DNA from: Curvibacter lanceolatus ATCC 14669
Lineage (GTDB): Bacteria > Pseudomonadota > Gammaproteobacteria > Burkholderiales > Burkholderiaceae_C
Direction: 5' to 3'
NCBI RefSeq assembly: GCF_000381265.1
Contig: NZ_KB906261.1
Location: 62,001-126,000 of the forward strand
Length of the DNA: 64,000 nucleotides
The notes beneath the pieces were generated by a model. The model had not been told where the DNA came from. It searched no databases and saw only the letters and a list, made by a program, of their open reading frames with translations. Of the stretch, positions 1-10,725 are shown piece after piece; position 1 is the stretch's first letter; the number at the start of each line of letters is the position of its first letter. A program made the position numbers and the translations under genes.

Positions 1-620
1 GCCTCGCTGACGGCGGCGCGGGTGACCCGGGCCAGCAGGGCCACATAGGTGACCGACAGGGTCAGGCAGGGCAGGATCAGCTGGTGCAGCCAGGGCCAGA
101 CACCGGCCTCCAGGCGCCGGTAGCCCTGCACCGGAAACCAGTGCAGCTGCAACGCCATCACATAGATCAGCACATAGCCCACCACGAACACCGGCACCGA
201 GAAGCCGGCCACCGAGAACGCCATCACGGCCTTGTCCAGCCAGCTGCCCATGCGCCAGGCGGCCAGGGTGCCCAGGGGCAGGGCCAGCACGATGGCCAGC
301 AGCAGGGTGCCGGCGGCCAGCGACAGGGTGGGCTCCATGCGCTGGGCGATCAGCTCGACCACGGGTTTGTTCATGAAGAACGAGTGGCCCAGGTCGCCCT
401 GCAGCACGGCCCCGCCCCACAGGCGGAACTGCTGCCACAGCGGCTGGGTCAGGCCCAGCTGGGCGCGGATGCGGTCCAGGTCTTCACTGGTGGCGCTGTT
501 GCCGCCGATCACGGCGGCCGGGTCGCCGGGCGTGAGCCGCACGATCATGAAGACCGCCACGGCCACCACCAGCAGCACCGGCAGGGTGGCCAGAAGTCGT
601 TTGGCCAGGAAAGAAAGCAT
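1..620 (-). CDS. Dipeptide/oligopeptide ABC transporter permease, DppB-like (partial)
   Basis: The first 206 codons are visible; the gene runs off the left edge of the window. It begins MLSFLAKRLLATLPVLLVV, a first membrane helix, followed by the MIVRLTPGDPAAV segment typical of DppB/OppB permeases, a periplasmic stretch, then further helices with an LPLGTLAAW turn. It would form half of the inner-membrane channel of a peptide- or nickel-type importer. The start lies about 120 bases after the stop of the binding-protein gene on the same strand, so the two are probably co-transcribed. The second permease and ATPases expected for the family would lie beyond the window. The family is clear; the substrate is unknown. 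Confidence 0.88.
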   Translation of the reverse strand, partial: MLSFLAKRLLATLPVLLVVAVAVFMIVRLTPGDPAAVIGGNSATSEDLDRIRAQLGLTQPLWQQFRLWGGAVLQGDLGHSFFMNKPVVELIAQRMEPTLSLAAGTLLLAIVLALPLGTLAAWRMGSWLDKAVMAFSVAGFSVPVFVVGYVLIYVMALQLHWFPVQGYRRLEAGVWPWLHQLILPCLTLSVTYVALLARVTRAAVSE

Positions 621-739
621 CAGGAAATCTCCGGAAAACAAAGGCCCCTGGGCCGGCTGCGCACACGCTGGTGAAGGTGAAGGCGCAGGCCAGGCCCATC
701 AGGCTGGGAGGCAGGCAAGTCAGAGAGCCAGGGCCCTGA

Positions 740-2365
740 TCAGGGCTTCTTGATGTTCCAGTACACCTGGGCGCCGGCCGGCACCAGGCCGGTGATGCCC
801 TTGCGCACGGCAGCCGGCTGGCTGTACTGGCCCACGGGCACGTGGGTCACGGTCTCGAAGGCGCGCAGCTGGGCGGCCTGGGCCAGCTTCTTCTTGTCGG
901 CGTCGGTGCTGGCCTGCGAGAACTGCAGCTTGATCTTCTGCAGCTCGGGGTCGTCCTGCCAGCCGAACCAACCCTTGTCGCCACCGGCATTCATCATGGC
1001 CATGGTCAGGGGGTTGAGGATGTCGGAGGCGGTCCAGGAGGTCATGAAGGCGTTCCAGCCGCCGGCGCTGGGCAGGTCTTTCTTGGCGCGACGGGCCACC
1101 AGGGTCTGCCAGTCCATGGTCTGCAGGTCGACCTTGAAGCCCGCCTGCTCCAGCTGCTGCTTGGCCACCAGGGGCAGCTTGGCGATGGCGCCCAGGTCGG
1201 TGGGGCGCATCAGCACCACCGGCTCGCCCTTGTAGCCGGCCTCGGCCAGCAAGGCCTTGGCCTTGGCCGGGTTGGCGATGCCGGTGTACTCACCGGTGGC
1301 ATCGGATTCAAAGGGCGTGCCGCAGGGGAACATGCTCTTGCAGTAGCGCGACATGCCGGGGGCGCCCACCTGGGTCTTGAGGAAGGCTTCCTGGCCCATG
1401 GCCAGCATGGCGGCGCGGCGGATCTTCTCGTTGTTGAAGGGCGCGTGCAGGAAGTTGAAGCGGAAGATGAACTGGTTGCCCGCGGGTTGCGCATCCACCA
1501 GCGTCAGGTCGGGGTTGCTGCGCAGGGTGGCGTATTGCTCGAAGGCGGGCTGCTCCAGGATGTCGACCTCGCCGTTGATCAGGGCGTTCATCTGGGTCTG
1601 GGCATCGCGCACGATCACCCACTCGACCCGGTCCACATACACGTTCTTGCCGCCGGTGGTGCCCGAGGGGGCTTCGGCGCGGGGCTTGTAGCGGGCGTTC
1701 TTCAGGAACACCACCTTTTCGCCGGGGCGGTACTCGTCGGCCTTGAAGGTGTAGGGGCCCGAGCCGATGGTTTCCTTGATCTGGGTGTCGCCCGGGGTGT
1801 CGGCCACGCGCTTGGGCATGATGAAGGGCACGTTGGCCGAGGGCTTGCCCAGGGCTTCGAGCACCAGGCCGAAGGGCTCCTTGAGCACCAGCACAAAGGT
1901 CTTGGCGTCGGGGGTCTCGTAGCGGTCCAGGGCCTTGGCCAGCTGGCCGCCCATGGTGTCGCGGCTGGCCCAGCGGGTCAGCGAGGCCACCACGTCTTCG
2001 CTGGTGACGGGCTTGCCGTCGTGGAACTCCAGGCCGTCGCGCAGCTTGAAGGTCCAGGTCTTGTTGTCTTTGGACACGCTCCACTTGTCGACCATCTGCG
2101 GCTTGATGCGGCCTTCCAGATCGGTGCCGAACAAGGTGTCGTAGATCATGTAGCCGAAGTTGCGCGAGATGTAGGCCGTGGTCCAGATCGGGTCGAGCAC
2201 CGTGATGTTCGAGTGCGGGATGATGCGCAGCGTCTTGGTGTCGGCCAGGGCACCCAGGTGGGTGCCGGCGGCGGCCAGGCCCAGCAGCAGGCCGGCGGCC
2301 AGCTGGCGGCGGCGTGCGCTGTTGAAGGAACGTTCGGACAAGGCTTTGTGCAGTGGCAGGGGCAT
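740..2365 (-). CDS. ABC transporter substrate-binding protein, SBP_bac_5 (DppA/OppA) family
   Basis: A periplasmic solute-binding protein of 541 residues, the normal length for the DppA/OppA family. The N-terminus has basic residues (SARRRQ, weakly Tat-like) and a hydrophobic stretch ending near GALA, so it is exported. The mature part shows family features: an early LDPIWTTAYISRN segment, WTFKLRDGLEFHDGKPVTSEDV, and IGSGPYTFKADEYRPGEKV. It feeds the permease encoded just downstream. An upstream AGGAAC fits a ribosome site. A MocR regulator is divergently transcribed from the same 240-base gap and is the natural candidate controller. The ligand cannot be told from sequence; peptides, opines or glutathione-like compounds are all possible. 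Confidence 0.9.
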   Translation of the reverse strand: MPLPLHKALSERSFNSARRRQLAAGLLLGLAAAGTHLGALADTKTLRIIPHSNITVLDPIWTTAYISRNFGYMIYDTLFGTDLEGRIKPQMVDKWSVSKDNKTWTFKLRDGLEFHDGKPVTSEDVVASLTRWASRDTMGGQLAKALDRYETPDAKTFVLVLKEPFGLVLEALGKPSANVPFIMPKRVADTPGDTQIKETIGSGPYTFKADEYRPGEKVVFLKNARYKPRAEAPSGTTGGKNVYVDRVEWVIVRDAQTQMNALINGEVDILEQPAFEQYATLRSNPDLTLVDAQPAGNQFIFRFNFLHAPFNNEKIRRAAMLAMGQEAFLKTQVGAPGMSRYCKSMFPCGTPFESDATGEYTGIANPAKAKALLAEAGYKGEPVVLMRPTDLGAIAKLPLVAKQQLEQAGFKVDLQTMDWQTLVARRAKKDLPSAGGWNAFMTSWTASDILNPLTMAMMNAGGDKGWFGWQDDPELQKIKLQFSQASTDADKKKLAQAAQLRAFETVTHVPVGQYSQPAAVRKGITGLVPAGAQVYWNIKKP

Positions 2366-2476
2366 GGACAGGTTCCTGTTCGGTAGCTAGGGGGGGTGAC
2401 GGTGCCGTTGACGGGCTGCGGTCGCTGTGCGGGGCCGCCTTCAGCGATGGGGGTATTTAGTCACGTCCGATACCAA

Positions 2477-2496
2477 TTGACTATGTACAGTTGAGG
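2477..2496. promoter_or_regulatory. Candidate direct-repeat operator between the ABC transporter and the MocR gene
   Basis: Two half-sites, TTGACT at 2477 and TTGAGG at 2491, repeat in the same direction 14 bases apart. They lie in the divergent spacer in its most AT-rich part. MocR-family regulators often bind direct repeats in such spacers. The assignment is inference from position and pattern only. Confidence 0.3.
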
Positions 2497-2608
2497 CCAT
2501 GAAGATCAGCACAGTACGCACCCGATCCGCGCCTGCATGCCCCAGCAGCAGGCCCCTGGCGCACCGTTTTCAGGCATGCGCTGCCGCTCTTGGCAGGGGT
2601 GCACCACG

Positions 2609-4018
2609 ATGATCACCTTGCAGCCCGACAGCGCCACGCCGCTGGTGCGCCAGGTGTTCGAGGCCCTGGCCGCCCTGATCGACAAGGGCAGCCTGCGCCC
2701 CGGCACCCGATTGCCCTCGGTGCGGGGCCTGGCGCGCGAGCAGGGCATCAGCACCATGACGGTCACCCACGCCTACCAGCGCCTGGTGGCCGAAGCCTAT
2801 GTGGAGGCACGCCGCGGCAGCGGCTACTACGTGGCGGCCCCGGCCAAGGCGCAGCCGCGCCACCGCCCCTTTGTGGGCCGCACGCAGGTGGATTCGCTGT
2901 GGCTGATCCAGCGCGTGTTCGAAGACGACAGCGCCTTGCTCAACGCCGGCTGCGGCTGGCTGCCCCCCGACTGGCTGCACCTGGAGGGCGTGCGCCAGGC
3001 CCTGGCCAGCCTGGCGCGCAAGAGCCCCGCCGGCCTGGCCCATTACGGCACGGCCCACGGCTACCTGCCGCTGCGCCAACAGATCCAGACCCAGCTGGCG
3101 GCCCGCGGGGTGCAGGCCAACCCGCACCAGCTGGTGCTCACGCATGGCGCCACGCAGGCCCTGGCGCTGCTGGGGCGCTGCCTGCTGCAGCCGCGCGACA
3201 CGGTGCTGGTCGATTCGCCGGGGGCCACCAACTTCTTCGCCGCGCTGCGCGCCATGGACCTGCGCCTGATCGGGGTGGAGCGCCGGCTGGACGGCCCCGA
3301 TGTGCAGGCCCTGGCCACCCTGGCCCAGCGGCATCGGCCCAAGGCCTTTTTCACCACCACCACGCTGCACAACCCCACCGGCAGCCAATGCTCACCGGCG
3401 GTGGCGGCCCAGGTGCTGAGGCTGGCCGAGCAGCATGATTTTCATGTGGTGGAGAACGAGGTCATGGCCGGCCTGGAGCCCCCGGGTTCGGTCAACCTGG
3501 CCGCCCTGGCGCCGCTGGGGCGGGTGTCTTATGTGGGCAGCTTCTCGAAGACCATCACGCCCAGCCTGCGGGTGGGCTTTGCGGCGGTGAGCGAGGATCT
3601 GGCCGAAAAACTGGTCTACCAGAAGATGCTGGGCAGCCTGACCAGCTCCGAGCTGACCGAGAAGCTGGTGCACACGGTGCTGGTGGACGGGCATTACCGC
3701 AGCCACCTGGCGCGCCTGGGCGAGCGCCTGGCCCAGGCCCAGCGCCAGGTGTGCGACGGGCTGGAGGCGGCCGGCATGCAACTGTTCACCCGCCCGCAGG
3801 GAGGGCCTTTTGTGTGGGCCGGCCTGGGCCGCGACGGGGTGGATGTGCAGGCCGTGGCCCAGCGCGCGGTGGCCGAGGGGCTGATGCTGGCCCCGGGCAA
3901 CCTGTTCCGGCCCGACCTCAAGCCCACGCCCTGGCTGCGCTTCAACGTGGCCTATGCCCATGATCCTCGGCTGTACCGGTTCTTGAGCCTGGAGGTGAAG
4001 CGCGCTGCGCGCCACTGA
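2609..4018 (+). CDS. MocR-family PLP-dependent transcriptional regulator (GntR helix-turn-helix plus aminotransferase fold)
   Basis: Residues 1-70 form a GntR-type winged helix (LIDKGSLRPGTRLPSVRGLA, then the HTH around TMTVTHAYQRLV). After a linker, residues about 115-469 form a fold-type I aminotransferase domain with HNPTG and the PLP-lysine motif SFSKTITPSLRVG, Lys314. MocR proteins use bound PLP or its amino-acid adducts as an effector signal. I chose the ATG at 2609 because it opens directly into the DNA-binding domain and has AGGGG nine bases upstream; an in-frame ATG at 2537 would add 24 unlikely residues. It diverges from the peptide-type ABC genes, which it may regulate. GabR, PdxR and TauR are relatives; which pathway it senses is unknown. 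Confidence 0.9.
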   Translation: MITLQPDSATPLVRQVFEALAALIDKGSLRPGTRLPSVRGLAREQGISTMTVTHAYQRLVAEAYVEARRGSGYYVAAPAKAQPRHRPFVGRTQVDSLWLIQRVFEDDSALLNAGCGWLPPDWLHLEGVRQALASLARKSPAGLAHYGTAHGYLPLRQQIQTQLAARGVQANPHQLVLTHGATQALALLGRCLLQPRDTVLVDSPGATNFFAALRAMDLRLIGVERRLDGPDVQALATLAQRHRPKAFFTTTTLHNPTGSQCSPAVAAQVLRLAEQHDFHVVENEVMAGLEPPGSVNLAALAPLGRVSYVGSFSKTITPSLRVGFAAVSEDLAEKLVYQKMLGSLTSSELTEKLVHTVLVDGHYRSHLARLGERLAQAQRQVCDGLEAAGMQLFTRPQGGPFVWAGLGRDGVDVQAVAQRAVAEGLMLAPGNLFRPDLKPTPWLRFNVAYAHDPRLYRFLSLEVKRAARH

Positions 4019-4092
4019 ATCGGGAGCGTAAGAGGGGGCGCAAGAGGGTGGGGCAGCGGGTGAAGGAGGTGATGCAGCCACCGCCTGATCGG

Positions 4093-4119
4093 GTGGGCTG
4101 CCCGCCCACACGCTAAAAT
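4093..4119 (+). promoter_or_regulatory. Possible purL promoter: inverted repeat followed by a TAAAAT -10 box
   Basis: A GTGGGC-N5-GCCCAC inverted repeat (4093-4109) sits just upstream of TAAAAT (4114-4119), about 130 bases before the purL start. No good -35 box is present at 16-18 bases, so an activator or a weak core promoter is implied. The repeat could instead be a 3' hairpin of the preceding gene, but no T-run follows it. Confidence 0.3.
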
Positions 4120-4247
4120 GCCGGGTTTTCCACGCACCGCTCGGGTCAGGGCGGGCCGGTCCCATTCAGCGACCGGCCGTTCTGCCCCCAGCCCCTGCAG
4201 CACCACCCAAACAGGCCGCCCAAGTGACCTCGCACCCCTCGCCCACG

Positions 4248-7200
4248 ATGCACCACCTGCACATCAGCACCTTTGAAGGCGGCAACGCCCTGAGCGCTTT
4301 CCGGGTTCAGCAACTGCTGCCCCGGCTGCAAGTCATCCACGACCGCATCTCCGGCATCGCTGCGCGCTTTGTGCACCTGGTGGCGTCCGAACAGCAGCCC
4401 GACGCGGCCACCCGCGAGCGCCTGGCCGCCTTGCTGACCTACGGCGACCCCTACACCGGCCCCACCGAGGGCGAACTGCTGCTGGTCAGCCCGCGCTTTG
4501 GCACCGTGTCGCCCTGGGCCTCCAAGGCCACCGACATCGCCCACAACTGCGGCCTGGCCCTGAAGCGCGTCGAGCGTGTGACCGAGTACGTGATCACCCT
4601 GAAGCAGCCTCTGCTGGGCAAGGCGGCCCTGAGCGAAGAGCAGCGCCTGGCCGTGGCCGCCCTGCTGCATGACCGCATGACCGAGTCGGTGATGTTCGAG
4701 CGCGCCCAGGCGGCCGGCCTGTTCACCGAGCTGCAGGCCCAGGCCATGGAATACGTGGATGTGCTGGGCGGCGGCCGGGCCGCCCTGGAAACCGCCAACA
4801 CCCAGTTCGGCCTGGCCCTGGCCGACGACGAGATCGACTACCTGGTGGCCGCCTTCACTGGCCTGCAGCGCAACCCCACCGATGTGGAGTTGATGATGTT
4901 CGCCCAGGCCAACAGCGAGCATTGCCGGCACAAGATCTTCAACGCCCAGTTCACGATTGACGGCGTGGCGCAAGAGAAAAGCATGTTCGGCATGATCCGC
5001 AACACGCATCAGCTGGCCCCGCAGCACACCGTGATTGCCTATTCGGACAACGCCTCGGTGATGGAGGGCCATGTGGTGGAGCGCTTCAATGCCGCCTCGG
5101 CCCAGGGCCAGTCGGTGGCCTATGCCAAGAGCGAAGCCACCCACCACGTGCTGATGAAGGTGGAAACCCACAACCACCCGACTGCGATTTCGCCTTTCCC
5201 CGGTGCCTCGACCGGCGCGGGCGGCGAGATCCGCGACGAAGGCGCCACGGGCCGGGGCTCCAAGCCCAAGGCCGGCATGACCGGCTTCACCGTGTCGCGC
5301 CTGGTGTTCGACGAGCAGCAGAGCACTGAGTTCGGCAAGCCCGAGCACATCGCCAGCCCCCTGCAGATCATGGTGGAAGGCCCCCTGGGCGGCGCCGCCT
5401 TCAACAACGAGTTCGGTCGCCCGAACCTGGTGGGCTACTTCCGCGAGTACGAGCAGACGATTGAATCTGACGTGGACAGCATCCGCCGCGGCTACCACAA
5501 GCCCATCATGATCGCGGGCGGTCTGGGCGTGATCGACGCCAACCTGACCCAAAAGATCGAGTTCCCGGCCGGCACGCTGCTGATCCAGCTGGGCGGCCCG
5601 GGCATGCGCATCGGCATGGGCGGTGGCGCCGCCAGCTCGATGGCCACCGGCGCCAATGCGGCCGAGCTCGACTTTGACTCGGTGCAGCGCGGCAACCCCG
5701 AGATCGAGCGCCGGGCCCAAGAGGTGATCAACCATTGCTGGGCCCAGGGCGCGGGCAACCCGATCCTGGCCATCCACGATGTGGGCGCCGGCGGCCTGTC
5801 GAACGCCTTCCCCGAGCTGACCAATGATGCCGGTCGAGGCGCCCGCTTCGATTTGCGCAAGGTGCCACTCGAAGAGTCGGGCCTGGCCCCCAAGGAGATC
5901 TGGAGCAACGAAAGCCAGGAGCGCTACGTGCTGGCCATTGCCCCGGAGTCGCTGGACCAATTCAAGGCCTTCTGCGAGCGTGAGCGCTGCCCGTTTGCGG
6001 TGGTGGGCGTTGCGACCGAAGAGCGTCAACTGGTTTTGTCGGACGAGGGGCAAGCGACTCCCGTTGACATGCCGATGAACGTTTTGTTGGGCAAGCCGCC
6101 CAAGATGCACCGCGATGTGAAGACCGTGGCGCGTCAGTTCAAGCCGGTGGACCTGACCGGCGTGAGCCTGCAGCAGGCCGCCATTGAGGTGCTGGCCCAC
6201 CCGACCGTGGCCAGCAAGCGCTTTTTGATCACCATCGGCGACCGCACCGTGGGCGGCATGAGCCACCGCGACCAGATGGTGGGCCCGTGGCAGGTGCCGG
6301 TGGCAGACTGCGCCGTGACCCTGGCCGATTACAAGGGCTTTGCCGGCGAAGCCATGAGCATGGGCGAGCGCACCCCGCTGGCGGCGCTGGACGCCCCGGC
6401 CTCGGGCCGCATGGCGGTGGCCGAGGCCATCACCAACCTGCTGGCGGCGCCCATCGAGCTGCCCCGCGTGAAGCTGTCGGCCAACTGGATGGCCGCCTGC
6501 GGCGAGGCCGGTGAAGACGCCGCCCTGTACGAAACTGTGAAGGCCGTGGGCATGGAGCTGTGCCCGGCCCTGGGCATCTCGATCCCGGTGGGCAAGGACA
6601 GCCTGTCCATGCGCACGCAGTGGAAGGATGAATCGGGGCAGGCCAAGAAGGTGACCTCGCCGGTCAGCCTGATCGTGAGCGCCTTTGCCAGCCTGGGCGA
6701 CGTGCGCGGCACGCTGACGCCGCAGCTCGATGCCAGCGTGGACGACAGCACCCTGGTGCTGATCGACCTGGGCAAGGGCCAAAACCGCATGGGCGGCTCG
6801 ATCCTGGCCCAGGTGCTGAACCAGGTGGGCGACTCGGTGCCCGATGTGGACGACGCGCAAGATCTGAAGAACCTGGTGAACGCCGTGAACGCCTTGCGTG
6901 CTCAGGGCAAGATCCTGGCCTACCACGACCGCAGCGATGGCGGCCTGTTCGCCAGCGTGTGCGAAATGGCCTTTGCCGGCCATGTGGGCGTGGCCCTGAA
7001 CGTGGACATGCTGGTCACCGAAGGCGACGGCATCAGCGACAGCCGGGCCGACTACGGCGACAGCAAGAACTGGGCGCAGCAAGTCAGCGCCCGCCGCGAA
7101 GAGCTGACGCTCAAGGCCCTGTTCAGCGAAGAGCTGGGCGTGGTGCTGCAGGTGCGCACCGCCGAGCGCAACGAGGTCATGCAGACCCTGCGCGAGCATG

Positions 7201-8258
7201 GCCTGAGCAAGCACAGCCACTTCATCGGCAAGACCCGCCCCGCCGGCGCCGCACTGGACGTGGGCAAGGGCGAAATCCAGGTCTGGCGCGACACCAAGAA
7301 CGTGTTCAGTGCCAGCCTGTCGGACCTGCACCAGGTCTGGGATGCGGTGAGCTGGAAGATCTGCCAGCGCCGCGACAACCCGGCCTGCGCCGATGCCGAG
7401 CACGCCGCGGCCGGCGCGCCCAGTGACCCGGGCGCCCATGTCAGCCTGAGCTTTGACCCGGCCGACAACGTGGCCGCACCGTTCCTGAACCTGAGCCGTC
7501 CCAAGGTGGCGATCCTGCGCGAGCAGGGCGTGAACTCGCACGTCGAGATGGCCTATGCCTTCACCGAGGCAGGCTTCGAGGCCTACGACGTGCACATGAC
7601 CGACCTGCAAAGCGGCCGGGCCCAGTTGGGCGACTTCAAGGGCGTGGTGGCCTGCGGTGGTTTCAGCTATGGCGACACGCTGGGTGCCGGCATCGGTTGG
7701 GCCCGCTCGATCACCTTCAACCCGGTGCTGGCCGAGCAGTTCAAGGGCTTCTTCGGCCGCAGCGACACCTTCGGCCTGGGCGTGTGCAATGGCTGCCAGA
7801 TGTTTGCCGAGCTGGCCGACATCATCCCGGGCGCCGAAGCCTGGCCGCGCTTCACCACCAACCAGAGCGAGCGCTTCGAGGCCCGCCTGTCCATGGTGGA
7901 AGTGCTGGAGTCGCCCAGCCTGTTCCTGCAAGGCATGGCCGGTAGCCGCCTGCCGATCGCCGTGGCGCACGGCGAGGGCTATGCCAACTTCAAGTACCGG
8001 GGCAATCCGGCCGAGGCGATCGCGGCCATGCGCTTTGTGGACCACTTCGGTGCCGCCACCGAGGCCTATCCCTTCAACCCCAACGGCAGCCCCGCGGGCC
8101 TGACCGCCGTGACCACGGCCGACGGCCGCTTCACGGCCATGATGCCGCACCCCGAGCGCGTGTTCCGCAACGTGCAGATGAGCTGGACTTCGGGCGACAA
8201 ATCGGAGTTCAGCCCCTGGATGCGCATCTGGCGCAACGCCCGCAAGTGGGTGGGTTGA
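4248..8258 (+). CDS. purL: Phosphoribosylformylglycinamidine synthase (single-chain PurL)
   Basis: This cytoplasmic enzyme catalyses the ATP- and glutamine-dependent conversion of FGAR to FGAM, step four of purine synthesis. About 1336 residues is the usual length for the large proteobacterial form. Visible parts: the N-terminal domain opening with [10 protein letters not shown], the FGAM synthase core with [21 protein letters not shown] and NSEHCRHK, and a C-terminal glutaminase domain from about residue 1080 with GVCNGCQMF (nucleophile Cys1180) and [11 protein letters not shown] prefer the ATG at 4248; a GTG at 4224 would add eight residues, and neither has a strong ribosome site. It stands alone, as purL commonly does in this group, and ends in a strong terminator. 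Confidence 0.98.
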   Translation: MHHLHISTFEGGNALSAFRVQQLLPRLQVIHDRISGIAARFVHLVASEQQPDAATRERLAALLTYGDPYTGPTEGELLLVSPRFGTVSPWASKATDIAHNCGLALKRVERVTEYVITLKQPLLGKAALSEEQRLAVAALLHDRMTESVMFERAQAAGLFTELQAQAMEYVDVLGGGRAALETANTQFGLALADDEIDYLVAAFTGLQRNPTDVELMMFAQANSEHCRHKIFNAQFTIDGVAQEKSMFGMIRNTHQLAPQHTVIAYSDNASVMEGHVVERFNAASAQGQSVAYAKSEATHHVLMKVETHNHPTAISPFPGASTGAGGEIRDEGATGRGSKPKAGMTGFTVSRLVFDEQQSTEFGKPEHIASPLQIMVEGPLGGAAFNNEFGRPNLVGYFREYEQTIESDVDSIRRGYHKPIMIAGGLGVIDANLTQKIEFPAGTLLIQLGGPGMRIGMGGGAASSMATGANAAELDFDSVQRGNPEIERRAQEVINHCWAQGAGNPILAIHDVGAGGLSNAFPELTNDAGRGARFDLRKVPLEESGLAPKEIWSNESQERYVLAIAPESLDQFKAFCERERCPFAVVGVATEERQLVLSDEGQATPVDMPMNVLLGKPPKMHRDVKTVARQFKPVDLTGVSLQQAAIEVLAHPTVASKRFLITIGDRTVGGMSHRDQMVGPWQVPVADCAVTLADYKGFAGEAMSMGERTPLAALDAPASGRMAVAEAITNLLAAPIELPRVKLSANWMAACGEAGEDAALYETVKAVGMELCPALGISIPVGKDSLSMRTQWKDESGQAKKVTSPVSLIVSAFASLGDVRGTLTPQLDASVDDSTLVLIDLGKGQNRMGGSILAQVLNQVGDSVPDVDDAQDLKNLVNAVNALRAQGKILAYHDRSDGGLFASVCEMAFAGHVGVALNVDMLVTEGDGISDSRADYGDSKNWAQQVSARREELTLKALFSEELGVVLQVRTAERNEVMQTLREHGLSKHSHFIGKTRPAGAALDVGKGEIQVWRDTKNVFSASLSDLHQVWDAVSWKICQRRDNPACADAEHAAAGAPSDPGAHVSLSFDPADNVAAPFLNLSRPKVAILREQGVNSHVEMAYAFTEAGFEAYDVHMTDLQSGRAQLGDFKGVVACGGFSYGDTLGAGIGWARSITFNPVLAEQFKGFFGRSDTFGLGVCNGCQMFAELADIIPGAEAWPRFTTNQSERFEARLSMVEVLESPSLFLQGMAGSRLPIAVAHGEGYANFKYRGNPAEAIAAMRFVDHFGAATEAYPFNPNGSPAGLTAVTTADGRFTAMMPHPERVFRNVQMSWTSGDKSEFSPWMRIWRNARKWVG

Positions 8259-8306
8259 TGCCCATGCGCTTGGGCTGACCCCACGCCCGGGGTGCCAGCG
8301 AGCTCG

Positions 8307-8341
8307 AAAAGGCCCGGCAGATAACGTCTGTCGGGCCTTTT
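8307..8341 (+). terminator. Intrinsic terminator of purL
   Basis: A 15-base stem (AAAAGGCCCGGCAGA pairing with TCTGTCGGGCCTTTT, one G-U pair) with a 5-base loop begins 48 bases after the purL stop. The T-run is part of the stem and only four bases long, but the flanking A and T tracts would let it work on both strands. Confidence 0.88.
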
Positions 8342-8389
8342 CGCTTTCCGGGCCGATGCTGCTTGACACGCATCAAGAGGAATGAACCT

Positions 8390-8415
8390 TAAATGAGATA
8401 CACTCGCGTCGAAAT
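8390..8415 (+). promoter_or_regulatory. Weak flagellar sigma-28-like promoter candidate upstream of the Cache chemoreceptor
   Basis: TAAA at 8390 is followed after 14 bases by GTCGAAAT at 8408, which matches five of eight positions of GCCGATAA. Chemoreceptor genes are often sigma-28 dependent. The match is imperfect and the spacing is one base short, so this is only a candidate. A TTGACA at 8363 has no -10 box at a workable distance. Confidence 0.2.
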
Positions 8416-8505
8416 TTCAGTTTCTGTTTGTAAACCTTCGCCGGATGTCGTTCTACTGGGTTGTTCCAGCCTGAGCGCCCGGCCTGCTTGATGGGGAGTG
8501 TCGTG

Positions 8506-10680
8506 ATGAGTGGAAGCCGCGCCAAATGGCGTGACCTGAGCCTGGGGACCCAGCTGTCCCTCAGCAATTTTCTGCTGGTGCTGGTGGTGTTGACGGCCCT
8601 GATTGCCGCGATCACCTGGTCGGTCTCCCGGACCACCGAGGAGCGTGCCACCCAGGAAGTGAGCGACAAAACCCAGCTGCTGGTGCATCTGATCAAGGCC
8701 ACTGACGACGACTTGCGCCTGCGGACCTCGGCCCTGGCCCTGGCCTTCAACGCCCGGCTCAACGGGCTGGTCAGCCTGAACGGCGAAACCGTCGACATGG
8801 GTGGCAAGGCCGTGCCGGTGATGCTGCTGCATGGCCGCCAGGTGAATCTGGACAACAGCGTGGTGGATGAGTTCTCGCAACTCACCAAGAGTTCGACCAC
8901 GGTGTTCGTGCGTTCGGGCGATGATTTCATGCGCATCACCACCTCCCTCAAGACCGAACAAGGGCAGCGTGCCAACGGCACCGCCCTGGACCGTCAGCAC
9001 CCGGCCTACGCGCTGGCCTTGCAGGGACAGCCCTTCGTGGGGCTGGTGTCGCTGTTCGGGCGCCAGTACATGACGCGCTACGACCCGCTCAAGGACACCG
9101 CCGGCAAGGTGGTGGGCCTGACCCTGGTGGCCCAGGAGTTCACCGAGTACCTGGCCATTCTCAAGAAGACCGTCCGCGAACTGAAGATTGGCGAAAGCGG
9201 CTACTTCTATGTGCTGGACGCACGCTCGGGCCCGAACTATGGCAACCTGGTGATCCACCCGGCCAAGGAGGGCAAGAACATGCTCGACTCGAAGGATGCC
9301 GACGGCAAGAACTTCGTGCGCGAGATGCTGGAGCGCAAGACCGGCGTGCTGCGTTACCCCTGGATCAATGCCGAACTGGGCGAGACCCGGGCGCGTGAGA
9401 AGGTCATCTCTTTCACCTACTTCAAGGAGTGGGACTGGGTGATTGCCGGCGGCACCTATGCCGAGGAGTACTCCGCCGGGGTGGTGCACCTGCGCAATCT
9501 GTATGCCTTGCTGGGCGCCGTGATCGTGCTGCTGATCTCGGTGGCCTGGTGGCTGCTGTTCCGCAAGCTCGTGGTGCAGCCGCTGGTGGCTGTGGGCCAG
9601 GCGGCCGACCAGATCGCCCAGGGCGACCTGACCGTGAACCTGCGCGTGCGTCGGCGCGATGAGGTGGGGCGCTTGCAAGAATCGATCAACCGCATCGGCC
9701 AGGGCCTGGCCGGGGTGGTGCGCTCGGTGCGTGAGAACTCGCAGAGCGTGGCCACGGCCAGCGCCGAGATCGCCCAGGGCAACCAGGACCTGAGCGGGCG
9801 CACCGAAAGCCAGGCCAGCGCGCTGGAGCAGACCGCGGCCTCGATGGAGGAACTGGGCTCGACCGTGCGGCAGAACGCCGAACACGCTCGCACCGCCAGT
9901 CATCTGGCGGTGACCGCCAGCAGCGTGGCCACCCGCGGCGGCGAGGTGGTGGGCGAGGTGGTGAGCACCATGCGCGGCATCAACGACAGCTCGCGCCGCA
10001 TTGCTGACATCATCAGCGTGATTGACGGGATCGCCTTCCAGACCAACATCCTGGCCTTGAATGCCGCCGTGGAGGCAGCCCGGGCCGGTGAACAAGGCCG
10101 TGGCTTTGCCGTGGTGGCCAGCGAGGTGCGCAGCCTGGCCCAGCGCAGCGCCGAGGCCGCCAAGGAGATCAAGTCGCTGATCAACGACAGCGTGGAGCGG
10201 GTGGAAAAGGGCAGCGATCTGGTCGATCAGGCCGGCCACACCATGCAGGAGGTGGTGGAGGCGATCCGCCGCGTCAGCGAGGTGGTGAGCGAGATCAGCA
10301 CCGCCAGCAACGAGCAAAGCGCTGGCGTGGCCCAGGTGGGCGAGGCGGTGACGCAGATGGACCATGCCACCCAGCAAAACGCCGCCCTGGTCGAAGAGAT
10401 GGCCGCTGCCGCCAGCAGCCTGCGCAACCAGGCCGACGAACTGGTGCGCTCGGTGTCGCTGTTCAAGGTGGGCGAGGGCGTGCCTTCATTTCGTCCGGCC
10501 GCCACCCCTGCGCCCGTCGCATCGACCCCACCCAAGCTGAACCCGGGTGCAGCCCGCCCCCCGTTGAAACTGGCCTCGGCTGCAGCGCCTCGTGCGCCTC
10601 AGGCTCCCTCGGCCTCGGTGACGGACCCAAGGCGGGCTACCGGCACCACCGACCCCGAAGGCGACTGGGAGAGTTTTTAA
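8506..10680 (+). CDS. Methyl-accepting chemotaxis protein with periplasmic double-Cache sensor and CheR/CheB-type C-terminal tail
   Basis: A membrane receptor of 724 residues. A first helix (about 18-38) is followed by a periplasmic Cache3/Cache2-type sensor with [20 protein letters not shown] and [14 protein letters not shown], a second helix (about 330-350, [18 protein letters not shown]), a HAMP domain, and a long signalling coiled coil whose tip reads [21 protein letters not shown]. After a Pro/Ala-rich linker the protein ends DWESF, close to the NWETF tail that tethers CheR and CheB in enteric receptors. The ATG at 8506 is preferred because GGGGAG lies seven bases upstream. Such Cache modules usually bind small carboxylates or amino acids; the ligand here is unknown. 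It converges on the Aer-type receptor gene 45 bases away. Confidence 0.93.
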   Translation: MSGSRAKWRDLSLGTQLSLSNFLLVLVVLTALIAAITWSVSRTTEERATQEVSDKTQLLVHLIKATDDDLRLRTSALALAFNARLNGLVSLNGETVDMGGKAVPVMLLHGRQVNLDNSVVDEFSQLTKSSTTVFVRSGDDFMRITTSLKTEQGQRANGTALDRQHPAYALALQGQPFVGLVSLFGRQYMTRYDPLKDTAGKVVGLTLVAQEFTEYLAILKKTVRELKIGESGYFYVLDARSGPNYGNLVIHPAKEGKNMLDSKDADGKNFVREMLERKTGVLRYPWINAELGETRAREKVISFTYFKEWDWVIAGGTYAEEYSAGVVHLRNLYALLGAVIVLLISVAWWLLFRKLVVQPLVAVGQAADQIAQGDLTVNLRVRRRDEVGRLQESINRIGQGLAGVVRSVRENSQSVATASAEIAQGNQDLSGRTESQASALEQTAASMEELGSTVRQNAEHARTASHLAVTASSVATRGGEVVGEVVSTMRGINDSSRRIADIISVIDGIAFQTNILALNAAVEAARAGEQGRGFAVVASEVRSLAQRSAEAAKEIKSLINDSVERVEKGSDLVDQAGHTMQEVVEAIRRVSEVVSEISTASNEQSAGVAQVGEAVTQMDHATQQNAALVEEMAAAASSLRNQADELVRSVSLFKVGEGVPSFRPAATPAPVASTPPKLNPGAARPPLKLASAAAPRAPQAPSASVTDPRRATGTTDPEGDWESF

Positions 10681-10725
10681 GCTGAACGGGGCAGGGCACC
10701 TGCCACCTGCGGGCACAGTGTTCGT

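Noticed and set aside
4093-4109. Inverted repeat before purL as a PurR site or purine riboswitch
   Set aside because: It matches neither the PurR operator nor a purine aptamer and is a short GC dyad only.
4146-8369. A 1407-codon open frame on the minus strand opposite purL
   Set aside because: It is a shadow of the GC-rich codon pattern: His/Gly/Ala/Gln-rich, low complexity, no domain, and fully antisense to an essential, well conserved gene.
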